Shown here: in pieces, positions 17,466-25,756 of the stretch
Layout: each line of letters starts with the position of its first letter
Numbering within the stretch: the stretch's first letter is position 1
Origin: JBMHDN01 sp049889355
GTDB taxonomy: Bacteria; Pseudomonadota; Alphaproteobacteria; Puniceispirillales; Puniceispirillaceae
Direction of reading: 5' to 3'
Length of the DNA: 64,000 bases
Assembly: GCA_049889355.1 (NCBI GenBank)
Contig: JBMHDN010000032.1
Location: 1-64,000, forward strand
Translations under genes and position numbers: made by a program
The notes under the pieces: model-generated
What the model saw: only the letters and a program-made list of their open reading frames with translations
Databases searched by the model: none
What the model was told of the DNA's origin: nothing

Positions 17466-18392
17466 TCAGGATGAACAATCAGCCGCAGGTTTTGATTCTA
17501 GCGATCGCAAATTGGCCCGGATAACCAAATCGCCATAATCAATTGCATAACCAGCGACCAGCCCATTTTCCTGTAATTCCAGCATCACTTCATAATCAGG
17601 TTCAGGTGCCCCTGAGCTGGGGTCAAAATAGGCAATGCGCACTGGCCAATATTCGGTTTGTATCAGCACATGATCAAACCCCTGCTCTTGGCGTTGTTTT
17701 TTGTCTGAGATGAAGGCTACGGCGGTTTTAAGCGCACGGTCTGGCTCTGCACCAAAGAATATTTTGGCTGAAAATTGCCGCTCGCCTTTGCGGGCCTTTT
17801 CCAGCAGGGCAAGGAGATGTGATACCGGAAATAATGTGTCGGAAGGAATTGGCATCGCTTGTGTTGGCTCTATTGAAAAATAAGCTTCGCCCTTTTCACT
17901 GTCCCCCTCACCCAGCATCGCATAACCATCCAGCTTGAGCGCAGGCTCATAGCTGCTTTCCTCATGTAATTCAAAATTGAACAGCTGGCCGTCTGCCTGC
18001 TCCCAAGCCTGATAACGTGAGGCAATGGTGACCTCATCACCGCTATCATAGATAAAGCGCAACAAATAATTTTCAGATGTTGCAAGACCAGAACATTCAT
18101 CAGCCAGCGCATAAGAGCTGCGCCCATCAACCCCGATCACTTCTGATGACGGGCTGACATATTCAAGGGTCATCTCATAGCTCGCCTGATGCTGAACAAG
18201 CTGACTGGCTGGCTCTGAGCCTGTCATGGCCGCAACAGGAGCAGCCGTCATGAAGCATGCTGCCAAGAGAACAGGTACAGCTGCCTGCATGATTTGCCTG
18301 AGCCCATATTCTGCTTTTTTGGCTACATATTTGGCAGCATTTTTGGCAGTGTCATCATACCAAAGCATCGGCTCCATCCTTCTTTTAAACAT
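17466..18392 (-). CDS. eipB: EipB-like periplasmic envelope integrity protein (DUF1849)
   Basis: The 308-residue protein matches the DUF1849/EipB family, periplasmic beta-spiral proteins needed for alphaproteobacterial envelope integrity. Family signs are HQASYEMTLEYV after the signal region, GRSSYALADECSGL, the FPVSHLLALLEKARKGER segment and exactly two cysteines in the mature part (in DECSGL and near the C-terminus, ADCSS), matching the conserved disulfide of EipB. A hydrophobic segment near residues 36-56 ending APVAA is the export signal. It has an unusually long charged N-terminal region, so the true start may be the ATG at 18368, which has AAGGATGG ahead. It is convergent with rpmG and divergent from rnd. 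Confidence 0.85.
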   Translation of the reverse strand: MFKRRMEPMLWYDDTAKNAAKYVAKKAEYGLRQIMQAAVPVLLAACFMTAAPVAAMTGSEPASQLVQHQASYEMTLEYVSPSSEVIGVDGRSSYALADECSGLATSENYLLRFIYDSGDEVTIASRYQAWEQADGQLFNFELHEESSYEPALKLDGYAMLGEGDSEKGEAYFSIEPTQAMPIPSDTLFPVSHLLALLEKARKGERQFSAKIFFGAEPDRALKTAVAFISDKKQRQEQGFDHVLIQTEYWPVRIAYFDPSSGAPEPDYEVMLELQENGLVAGYAIDYGDLVIRANLRSLESKPAADCSS

Positions 18393-18481
18393 CTCTGGTT
18401 CAGGTTCCTATTCTAGTGTGATTTTACACAGCGGCAAGCCATTGCTAGCCAAAAGAGAAGAACTGCTTTATCAAGAAACCC

Positions 18482-19642
18482 ATGTCCCAGTTTGATCGTC
18501 TTCTCACCACAACAAAGCAGCTTGAAGAGGCTGTCGCGCAATTCGAAAAAGCATCATTCATTGCTATCGATACTGAATTCATGCGTGAAGCCACCTATTA
18601 TGCCCAATTATGTTTGGTGCAGATTTCAGATGGTGCGCTTTCTGTGGCGATTGACCCGCTGAGCCCCGATATTGATTTAGCACCACTTTGTGCGCTGCTC
18701 GCAAACCCGGACGTATTAAAAGTGTTCCATGCTGGGCGTCAGGATATGGAAATCTTTGTTCAGATGATGGGGGCTGTGCCAACACCTGTCTGGGATACGC
18801 AAATCGCTGCCATGGTCTGTGGCCTTGGCGATCAGGTGGGCTATGATAAGCTGGTTCTGCATTTTCTCGATTTACAGATCGATAAATCATCACGTTTTAC
18901 CGATTGGTCAAAACGCCCATTGAGCGACCGGCAAATCAGCTATGCGCTCGATGATGTTATCCATCTTGCCAAAATCTATCCGATGATCACAAAGCAGCTG
19001 GCAAAGGCAGGGCGCGCCCATTGGACTGATGAGGATATGGCGCAATTCGCCTCGATAGATTTATATGAAATTGATCCAGAGGGTGTCTGGCAACGGATAA
19101 AATATCGCGGCAATAAACCAGCTATGCTCAACAGGCTGAAACATCTGGCCGCTTGGCGCGAGCAAGAATGCCAGCGTCGCAATTTGCCGCGAAACAGACT
19201 GCTTAAAGATGAAACTTTGCTTGATCTGGCAGGTAGCACCCCGAAAAACCCGACTGAATTCAAAAGCATCAGAGGTTTTCCTGGCGGCGAGAATGGTAAG
19301 CTGGTCCACCCTGTCTTACAAATTTTGGCAAAAGCAGAGAATACACCAAAGGCAGACTGGCCTGTCGTGCCACGGCATACTGGGCATGATAAACCGCCTG
19401 CAGCTGTCCTAGAGTTACTGCGGGTGCTGCTGCGTCATGTCACCGAAAAAGAAGGGCTGGCCCCGCGTCTGGTGGCGACAGCAGATGAATTGGAACAGCT
19501 CGCCTTGCCAGAACCGCCAGCCGGATTGCGTGCGTTGCAAGGCTGGCGCTATGAGGTTTTTGGACAATGGGCAGAACGCTTAAAATCAGGCGAAATTGGA
19601 CTGGCCATTGAAAAGGGTCAGATAAAAATTCTGACCCCCTAA
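18482..19642 (+). CDS. rnd: Ribonuclease D
   Basis: RNase D (386 residues) trims tRNA 3' ends. The DEDDy exonuclease domain fills residues 1-175 with FIAIDTEFMRE (Asp, Glu), KVFHAGRQDMEIF and the YALDDVIHL motif carrying the final Tyr and Asp. An HRDC domain follows near residue 210 (LAAWREQECQRRNLPRNRLLKDE). The gene is monocistronic, divergent from eipB and convergent with the SDR at 19671. Confidence 0.96.
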   Translation: MSQFDRLLTTTKQLEEAVAQFEKASFIAIDTEFMREATYYAQLCLVQISDGALSVAIDPLSPDIDLAPLCALLANPDVLKVFHAGRQDMEIFVQMMGAVPTPVWDTQIAAMVCGLGDQVGYDKLVLHFLDLQIDKSSRFTDWSKRPLSDRQISYALDDVIHLAKIYPMITKQLAKAGRAHWTDEDMAQFASIDLYEIDPEGVWQRIKYRGNKPAMLNRLKHLAAWREQECQRRNLPRNRLLKDETLLDLAGSTPKNPTEFKSIRGFPGGENGKLVHPVLQILAKAENTPKADWPVVPRHTGHDKPPAAVLELLRVLLRHVTEKEGLAPRLVATADELEQLALPEPPAGLRALQGWRYEVFGQWAERLKSGEIGLAIEKGQIKILTP

Positions 19643-19670
19643 CAAGCTCCATATTTAATTTCAGGTATCC

Positions 19671-20453
19671 TTACGGATTGGCGTTTAGATTGCCACCATC
19701 CAACAAGATATTCTGACCGACAAGGAAGCCAGCTTGCGCTGAGCACATCCAGGCACAGGCCATACCAAATTCTTGAATTTCACCCAAACGCCCTGCTGGT
19801 GTCTTTGTTTCCAGCTCTTTGCGCACCTCTGATTTGGTCCGCCCTTCATTGGTGGCGCGGTTGGCAATCAAGCCTTCAATCCGGTCTGTGTTAAACTGGC
19901 CGGGCAAGAGATTATTGATGGTGACATTATGCATAGCCACTTGGCGTGAAAGCCCAGCAACAAAACCGGTGAGACCAGCGCGTGCGCCATTTGACAAGCC
20001 CAATTGCGGGATAGGTGATTTCACCGAACCAGAGGTGATATTGACGATCCGGCCGAATTTTTTATTGATCATCGGGTCAATGACCGCCTTCATCAACTCA
20101 ATCGCGGTGAGCATATTGGCATCAATGGCAGCGATCCAATCTTCACGTGTCCAATCGCGGAAATCACCTGGTGGCGGCCCACCTGCATTATTGACCAGAA
20201 TATCAACATGGCCAGCGGCTTCTAATACCGCAGCGCGCCCTTCATCACTGGTGATATCACAAGCCACTGTTGTGATTTCAACCTCAGTCTTTCGGCGCAG
20301 CTGGTCAGCCGCAGCCTCGAGCTGATCGGCGGTGCGGGCGCACATGACCAGATTGACACCAGCACGTGCCAGTGCCTCAGCACAGCCAAACCCTAGGCCC
20401 TTTGATGATGCGCAAACAACGGCTTTGCGTCCTTCAATACCAAAATCAATCAT
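19671..20453 (-). CDS. SDR-family oxidoreductase lacking the canonical Tyr/Lys
   Basis: This 260-residue short-chain dehydrogenase/reductase has a Rossmann core. The cofactor loop is ASSKGLGFG (residues 16-24), a glycine-rich variant of TGxxxGxG, and NNAGGPPPGDF follows near 88. The catalytic Ser141 (NITSGS) is present, but the usual YxxxK is replaced by Ser154 and Arg158 (GLSNGARAG). A recognised group of 3-oxoacyl-ACP-reductase-like SDRs with NNAGGPP shares this change, so it is a family trait, not decay. The substrate is unknown. It lies seven bases after hda on the same strand and is probably co-transcribed with it. Confidence 0.85.
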   Translation of the reverse strand: MIDFGIEGRKAVVCASSKGLGFGCAEALARAGVNLVMCARTADQLEAAADQLRRKTEVEITTVACDITSDEGRAAVLEAAGHVDILVNNAGGPPPGDFRDWTREDWIAAIDANMLTAIELMKAVIDPMINKKFGRIVNITSGSVKSPIPQLGLSNGARAGLTGFVAGLSRQVAMHNVTINNLLPGQFNTDRIEGLIANRATNEGRTKSEVRKELETKTPAGRLGEIQEFGMACAWMCSAQAGFLVGQNILLDGGNLNANP

Positions 20454-20460
20454 TTTATCC

Positions 20461-21159
20461 TCACTCTAGTGGTAGTTCATCCTGCTGTTCGAACAGCAGA
20501 CGTGCCAATGCAACAGAAACTGGTTTTTTTTGGGCCAGAGACAATGCGTTCAAAGCTGAACATATGTTTTTAACGGCATGAAGCGAGCGCGGCATGCGTG
20601 CCAGAATGTAGCGCATTGCAGAATCAGGTACAACACATTGAAACCGGTTGAAATGCCGTTCAAGCATCAAAGCCAGAAACGCATCATCTGGCAGGTCAAT
20701 CTGCGCAGTTGCAAGCGAGCGTAGCCGTGACTTTAAATCTGGTAATTGCCAGTCCATCTGGCTCAGCGGCGTCTCTGATATGAATAACAGGCCAGCCTTA
20801 TGTTCTGCGGCAAACCGATTAAATAGATGCAAAAGATCTGTTTCATGACAGGCAAGTGTTACATCTTCCAAAACCACCGGCTGATCAGGCAAATCTGGCC
20901 AGCTATTTAGCTGATCAGGTGTGATTTTCTGGGCATGAAAACGTTCAGCAAACACCGCCGCCAGATGGCTTTTACCAAGACCCTTTGGCGCGTGCAGATT
21001 TAGCCCAAGATAAGGCGCAGGCCAGCTCGGAAAGCTGAGCACCTTGCGGGTTGCCTGCTCATTATGTGGGGCGACAAGGTAATCATCCGCCTTGAAATTT
21101 GTTTCAGGGCTGAGATCAAAGGCCAACTGCCCCTTTGTCATCAGTTCAGGTGTAGACAT
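20461..21159 (-). CDS. hda: DnaA regulatory inactivator Hda (HdaA)
   Basis: The product is a 232-residue AAA+ protein related to the DnaA ATPase domain. Hda, with the DNA-loaded sliding clamp, stimulates ATP hydrolysis by DnaA to prevent re-initiation. Near the N-terminus GQLAFDL fits the beta-clamp-binding motif QLxFDL. The P-loop is APKGLGKSHL, Walker B-like VVLEDV follows, and SRLRSLATAQI plus a short helical lid end the protein. No DnaA-type DNA-binding domain IV is present. It lies between the DUF2066 gene and the SDR, all leftward, with 11 bp separating it from the DUF2066 stop. Confidence 0.93.
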   Translation of the reverse strand: MSTPELMTKGQLAFDLSPETNFKADDYLVAPHNEQATRKVLSFPSWPAPYLGLNLHAPKGLGKSHLAAVFAERFHAQKITPDQLNSWPDLPDQPVVLEDVTLACHETDLLHLFNRFAAEHKAGLLFISETPLSQMDWQLPDLKSRLRSLATAQIDLPDDAFLALMLERHFNRFQCVVPDSAMRYILARMPRSLHAVKNICSALNALSLAQKKPVSVALARLLFEQQDELPLE

Positions 21160-21170
21160 GCGGCTTTATC

Positions 21171-22430
21171 CTACTGCTTGTCCAGCGGGACAAGGAGTAA
21201 TTGCTGCAAGCCTTGGCCATTTTGTTGATAATCATCAAGCTTGCCGAGACCAAAGCCCAAACCAGCAAAGCCAGATTCGACTGCCTGCAAAGACCCTGCC
21301 GGCGTAATTTTCAATAATCCCAACTGAGCATCAAGATGTATGGGCATCACATCAATGATCACAGGCAAGCTGGCGATTTTACGCTGTTTGTCATACCAAT
21401 CTGCAAAATCTGTGAAGGGTATAGCGAGGATGAGCTCATTCTCGCCCGTAAATGAAACCAGATTGGCGCGGCGCCATTCTGATTCTACCTGCGAGAGGAT
21501 ATCAGCCTGAAAATCACGAAATAGCAGGTTCATATTATACTGACCATTGAGATCAAAGGCTTGTTTTGCAATCGGGGCCAGTAGCCTGCCATTGGCATCA
21601 TATAAACGGGCATCAAGCACCAGACGTGGTGTTTGCTGGCTGTAATCAAGTTCTGCCAACACCCAGAGTAACTGCCTTGCATCGCTGCTCTGCGCTGCGA
21701 GCTTCAGCACCTCTTCTTCAGCCTGATAAACACTTTGTTCACGCAATCGGCGTGACAGCGATAAATTATTTTCCAATGATACCAATTCGACGAGACCCTG
21801 CTGAGCAGAAATGGCCTTCGCCCATCCGTCAAACCAAGCATTTTGTGATTGTGCGCGCTGGTTCTGGCTGGACCGCATAAATAAACGGATGCCTGTTGGT
21901 TCTGCAAATAAAGGCATAACCAAAACAGGTGGGCTCACGGCTTCAGCGAAATCCAGCTGCTTGGCCAGCAAAGCTTCGCGTATATTTATCTGATTAAAGC
22001 AAATACGCAGATTGGCAATATAGCGCCCAGGCAGCACTGTTTCTTCATCAATCTGCACAAAATCAATGAAATCAGCGGGGTTCACATCTGAAAAGACCGA
22101 GAGTGTTTCATGCGTTGGGGCAAGCAACATCCGGCCCAACAACCGCTCAAATTCACTTCTGGTGATCTCTTGCATGGCGGTTTCGCGGGCCAGCTGACCG
22201 GTTTGCGCCATCTGATCAACAGCCAGAAAGCCTGTATCATAAACAGGGCCTGGGCAATCTGTCTGTTCTGCTGTTTCACTACTCTGTAAAGCAGCATTTT
22301 GCGGGTTGGTCTGGCTGCTGTTCTGAGACGTGCTTTGTGCAAGGGCGGCGCTATGCCCTGCCCCTGATATCATGACCAGACATAAGAAAACCGATTTAAG
22401 GCTATTGAAGATCCGACATTGCACAGGCAT
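21171..22430 (-). CDS. DUF2066-containing exported protein
   Basis: The 419-residue protein has an N-terminal signal peptide (FNSLKSVFLCLVMISGAGHSAALAQ) and resembles DUF2066 proteins often found next to purM. A Gln/Ser/Asn-rich linker follows the signal. The core carries VYDTGFLAVDQMA and AMQEITRSEFERLLGRMLL, which are typical of the family's start. The function is unknown. I chose the ATG at 22430, with AGG upstream and directly before the signal peptide. A longer frame to 22550 would overlap the purM start on the other strand and add 40 unlikely residues. It is divergent from purM and upstream of hda. Confidence 0.75.
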   Translation of the reverse strand: MPVQCRIFNSLKSVFLCLVMISGAGHSAALAQSTSQNSSQTNPQNAALQSSETAEQTDCPGPVYDTGFLAVDQMAQTGQLARETAMQEITRSEFERLLGRMLLAPTHETLSVFSDVNPADFIDFVQIDEETVLPGRYIANLRICFNQINIREALLAKQLDFAEAVSPPVLVMPLFAEPTGIRLFMRSSQNQRAQSQNAWFDGWAKAISAQQGLVELVSLENNLSLSRRLREQSVYQAEEEVLKLAAQSSDARQLLWVLAELDYSQQTPRLVLDARLYDANGRLLAPIAKQAFDLNGQYNMNLLFRDFQADILSQVESEWRRANLVSFTGENELILAIPFTDFADWYDKQRKIASLPVIIDVMPIHLDAQLGLLKITPAGSLQAVESGFAGLGFGLGKLDDYQQNGQGLQQLLLVPLDKQ

Positions 22431-22548
22431 AAAGAGACCTATTGATTTTGCTTGGGTGGGAACATGCCAGACGCCATAAACTGGCAGGTGGTATGTCCTC
22501 GTCAACTCAGACAAGTCCAGTATAACGTTATTTTCGGACCTGACCAGC

Positions 22549-23619
22549 ATGACAGACCAAAAACAACCACTTAGATATCAGGATGCAGGCGTTGATATTG
22601 CAGCAGGCGATGCGCTTGTTGATGCGATTAAGCCACATGCCAAATCCACAGCACGTGCAGGCATGATGGGCGGTCTTGGCGGCTTCGGCGGTCTTTTTGA
22701 TTTAAAAGCTGCGGGCTATAGCGACCCTATTCTTGTCGCCGCAACCGATGGGGTGGGCACCAAGCTGAAACTGGCGGAACAGACAGGTCTGCATTATGGG
22801 CTGGGCATTGATTTGGTTGCGATGTGTGCCAATGATTTGCTGGCCCAAGGTGCGCTGCCTCTGTTCTTCTTGGATTACTTTGCCACTGGCAAGCTAGATC
22901 CAAAGGTGGCTGAGGAAATTGTTGCCGGCATTGCAGATGGGTGTCGTCAGGCCGGTGCCGGGCTGATAGGCGGCGAAACCGCTGAGATGCCTGATCATTA
23001 TGCCCCGGGTTCTTATGATCTGGCAGGCTTTTGTGTCGGCGCAGCTGAACGTGGCCAGATGCTGGACCCGTCTATGGTGGTGGCAGGCGATCAGGTGATT
23101 GCCCTCCCCTCATCTGGTGTTCATGCGAATGGCTTTTCATTGGTGCGCAAACTGATTGAGCGTGCAGGCGTCGCTTTGGATGCGCCTGCCCCTTATGATC
23201 AGTCTGTATCATTGGCAGAAAGCCTGATGGCACCGACCCGCATTTATACATCACAGGTTCAAAAAGCCCTGCAAATTGGCGGATTACACGGTCTGGCCCA
23301 TATCACAGGCGGCGGGCTGGTGGAAAATCCGCCACGTTGCTATGAGGCGGGTCTGAGCCTGCGTCTTGATATGGCGGCCTATGAAATGCCAGCACTTTTC
23401 AGCTGGATGAAGGATGAAGCAGCGATTGATTTTCATGAGCTGGCGCGCACTTTTAACTGTGGTATCGGCGCGTTGTTGTTCGTCGCGACTGATACAGCAG
23501 ATGAGGTGCTCAGCAGCCTGCGTGATGCGGGTGAGGCGGCCTGGCTAGCCGGCATTGTTGAAGAACGCGGCACAAATCCGGCTGTGATTTTTGATAATCT
23601 GCCAGCACATCTCGGCTGA
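22549..23619 (+). CDS. purM: Phosphoribosylformylglycinamidine cyclo-ligase (AIR synthetase)
   Basis: PurM (356 residues) closes the imidazole ring of FGAM to aminoimidazole ribonucleotide with ATP in purine synthesis. Hallmarks are YQDAGVDIAAGDALV at the start, GGFGGLFDL, ATDGVGTKLKLA (near residue 67), IGGETAEMPDHY, and HITGGGLVENPPR. Full length for the family. purN follows after 18 bases, forming the usual purMN pair. Confidence 0.97.
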   Translation: MTDQKQPLRYQDAGVDIAAGDALVDAIKPHAKSTARAGMMGGLGGFGGLFDLKAAGYSDPILVAATDGVGTKLKLAEQTGLHYGLGIDLVAMCANDLLAQGALPLFFLDYFATGKLDPKVAEEIVAGIADGCRQAGAGLIGGETAEMPDHYAPGSYDLAGFCVGAAERGQMLDPSMVVAGDQVIALPSSGVHANGFSLVRKLIERAGVALDAPAPYDQSVSLAESLMAPTRIYTSQVQKALQIGGLHGLAHITGGGLVENPPRCYEAGLSLRLDMAAYEMPALFSWMKDEAAIDFHELARTFNCGIGALLFVATDTADEVLSSLRDAGEAAWLAGIVEERGTNPAVIFDNLPAHLG

Positions 23620-23637
23620 CCGGATATCAGGCAAATC

Positions 23638-24300
23638 ATGTCCAGCCCGCTCAAAATCGCCATCCTCATCTCAGGTCGTGGCAGCAATATGACCGCTCTG
23701 GCCGAAGCTGCAAAACAGCGTGATGATATCGATATTCTGCTGGTGGCGGCTAATAAACAAGCTGAAGGGCTAGAATATGCTGCAGCAGCTGGCCTAAATA
23801 CCGCGCTGGTTCAGCGCGCTGATTATGACAGCAAATCTGCTCATGAAGCTGCCATGCTGGCTGAAATCCGGCATAGCGGTGCTGATTGGGTATTTCTTGC
23901 CGGTTATATGGCCCTGCTATCAGCTGATTTTATCGACGCGCTGTCAGGCCGCATAGTAAACATACACCCATCACTACTGCCTGCCCATAAGGGGCTGAAT
24001 ACACATCAGCGGGCATTAGATGCAGGCGACAGCCAACACGGCTTATCGGTACATCTGGTAACCCCTGGCATGGATGAAGGCCCCCTGGTGCTTCAGCTTG
24101 GACTGGCGGTTCAAGATGGGGATACTGCAGACAGTCTTGCCAAACGCGTATTGGCACTCGAACATCTGGCCTATCCTGCTGTGATGTTGGCGCTGGCTAC
24201 TGGCGCGCTGGAAATCTGCTCAGACAGACCGGTATGGCACCAGCCACCTGTGCTCACCCTGCCTCAGGATGCCTTTATGCGGCTGGGCGTTGATTTCTGA
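23638..24300 (+). CDS. purN: Phosphoribosylglycinamide formyltransferase
   Basis: PurN (220 residues) transfers the formyl group of 10-formyl-THF to GAR. SGRGSNMTAL is the phosphate-binding loop. NIHPSLLPAHKG contains the catalytic Asn and His, and VTPGMDEGPLV contains the catalytic Asp. The AGYMALLS stretch is also typical. It is immediately downstream of purM and ends the purine pair. A 98-bp gap leads to a small cytochrome oxidase gene. Confidence 0.96.
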   Translation: MSSPLKIAILISGRGSNMTALAEAAKQRDDIDILLVAANKQAEGLEYAAAAGLNTALVQRADYDSKSAHEAAMLAEIRHSGADWVFLAGYMALLSADFIDALSGRIVNIHPSLLPAHKGLNTHQRALDAGDSQHGLSVHLVTPGMDEGPLVLQLGLAVQDGDTADSLAKRVLALEHLAYPAVMLALATGALEICSDRPVWHQPPVLTLPQDAFMRLGVDF

Positions 24301-24398
24301 TTAAATTATTGGCATAACAGCCACAGATTTCATTCACGGCGCGGCTGATTTGTATCAGGATATCTAATCAGCTGGCCATAGCAGTATCGGGGACTGAT

Positions 24399-24530
24399 AT
24401 GAACACTGATGATCTTAATCCGCATGAGCAGAATAACCTGGCCATCTATCATGGCTTTATGACATTCAGCAAAATTGTCTGTGCTGGTGTTGCTGTTACA
24501 CTTATTTTGATGGCTATTTTCCTGCTGTAA
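24399..24530 (+). CDS. aa3-type cytochrome c oxidase subunit IV-like small protein
   Basis: A 43-codon frame starts at an ATG (24399) preceded by GGGGA. The protein has a short charged N-terminus, HEQNNLAIYHGF, then a single transmembrane helix (about residues 22-43) ending in MAIFLL. This layout and the pattern HE...YxGF followed by one helix match the small alphaproteobacterial aa3 oxidase subunit IV, which packs against the core subunits. No other oxidase genes are near, so it appears to be an orphan. It is followed by a strong terminator hairpin, supporting a real transcript. Confidence 0.75.
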   Translation: MNTDDLNPHEQNNLAIYHGFMTFSKIVCAGVAVTLILMAIFLL

Positions 24531-24556
24531 TCAAGCAGATTTGATCTTTACGCCAT

Positions 24557-24594
24557 GAAAAAAGCACGCTTATCACAAGCGTGCTTTTCTATTT
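24557..24594 (+). terminator. Bidirectional intrinsic terminator between the small oxidase gene and ndk
   Basis: A 12-bp perfect stem, AAAAGCACGCTT and AAGCGTGCTTTT around ATCAC (24560-24588), is flanked by A- and T-runs and lies between convergent genes. Confidence 0.9.
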
Positions 24595-24637
24595 TAGACA
24601 AGAGGTCTCAAAAACGCAGACCGGCTTGCTTTTTCAT

Positions 24638-25060
24638 TTAGCCGACGATTTCGTCTTCAGTGAAGAAATGCTTGATTTCAATAGCTGCATTTTCATCGCT
24701 GTCTGAGCCATGTACTGAGTTGGCTTCGATGCTCTCAGCAAATTCCTTACGGATAGTGCCTTCATCTGCATCTGCCGGGTTTGTTGCACCCATCACTGCG
24801 CGGTACGCTGGTACAGCGTCATCGCCTTCCAGAACCTGCACCACAACTGGGCCAGATGTCATAAAGCTGACCAGCTCGCCATAAAATGGACGCTCAGCAT
24901 GCACAGCATAAAAAGCTTCTGCCTGTGCCTTGGTCATCGCAATACGCTTTTGGGCAATGATGCGCAGGCCAGCCGCTTCGATACGGGCATTGATAGCACC
25001 GGTCAGGTTACGGCGTGTAGCATCTGGCTTGATGATTGAAAAAGTACGTGTTGTAGCCAT
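24638..25060 (-). CDS. ndk: Nucleoside diphosphate kinase
   Basis: Ndk (140 residues) transfers the gamma-phosphate between nucleoside triphosphates and diphosphates through a phosphohistidine. The active-site histidine is in NSVHGSDS near the C-terminus. The start ATTRTFSIIKPDATRRNLTG and MGATNPADADEGTIRKEFA are typical. It is a single leftward gene with its own terminator and 159 bp from holC upstream. Confidence 0.98.
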   Translation of the reverse strand: MATTRTFSIIKPDATRRNLTGAINARIEAAGLRIIAQKRIAMTKAQAEAFYAVHAERPFYGELVSFMTSGPVVVQVLEGDDAVPAYRAVMGATNPADADEGTIRKEFAESIEANSVHGSDSDENAAIEIKHFFTEDEIVG

Positions 25061-25219
25061 GATCTCTGTCCTTTATTTCATGTGCTCGAAAGACGATTTC
25101 TCGTCAAAAACAGGGCCTCATGCGGCTTTATGTCATGTCAGCCGCAATCGCTGGCGCCTTATAGCAGACAAGGCGCAGAAATGAAAGAATTTAAACGTGA
25201 TAGGACCGTTTGGCTAGCC

Positions 25220-25741
25220 TCAGACTTTACGTTGCCACTTCCCATTTTCGGACTGATTATAATAGCGGCAGGCCACCGCTTCCTGAGCAGACCAGATTTT
25301 CCATTGCTGGCGCGCATGGATAACCGCCTCTTCATCCCGCCCGTCAAATAAATTAAACACCCGCTCAAAACTATCCAGTTTTTCAGGTGTCAAACCAAAA
25401 GTCAGCAGAATAAATTCTGCCTCAATTGGATTATCAAATGGGTTAGTCGCAATCCAGACAGAGGCCCATTTTGCGGCCTCCATCTCTTGCTGGTTAAGCC
25501 CATGGGCTAAAAAGCTATTGGGGTTATGTGCCCACAGCGCGTCTGACAATGCGGATGCCTGTTGCTCAGAGGTGAGTATCAATAGTTTTTTGCCGACCCC
25601 TTGTGCCTTTTCGGCCAGGCTTGCCACTGTGGCCTCTAAGGTCCCATTCATCAGATGATAAAAATCGATCTGACGCAGATCAGCAGAGGCTTGGCCCGCC
25701 TGTTGATCTGGTGATGGATTTTCAGCAGCATCTGACATCAT
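25220..25741 (-). CDS. holC: DNA polymerase III chi subunit
   Basis: The 173-residue protein matches HolC, the clamp-loader-associated chi subunit that contacts single-strand-binding protein. Family features are IDFYHLMNGTLEATVASLAEKA (from about residue 25), GKKLLILTSEQQASALSDALW and NPNSFLAHG. The first 22 residues are extra and low-complexity, and the start could be the second Met. It follows pepA leftward by 15 bases, and the holC-pepA pair divergent from lptFG is conserved in many proteobacteria. Confidence 0.92.
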   Translation of the reverse strand: MMSDAAENPSPDQQAGQASADLRQIDFYHLMNGTLEATVASLAEKAQGVGKKLLILTSEQQASALSDALWAHNPNSFLAHGLNQQEMEAAKWASVWIATNPFDNPIEAEFILLTFGLTPEKLDSFERVFNLFDGRDEEAVIHARQQWKIWSAQEAVACRYYNQSENGKWQRKV

Positions 25742-25756
25742 CGCGCCCTTATCGCT

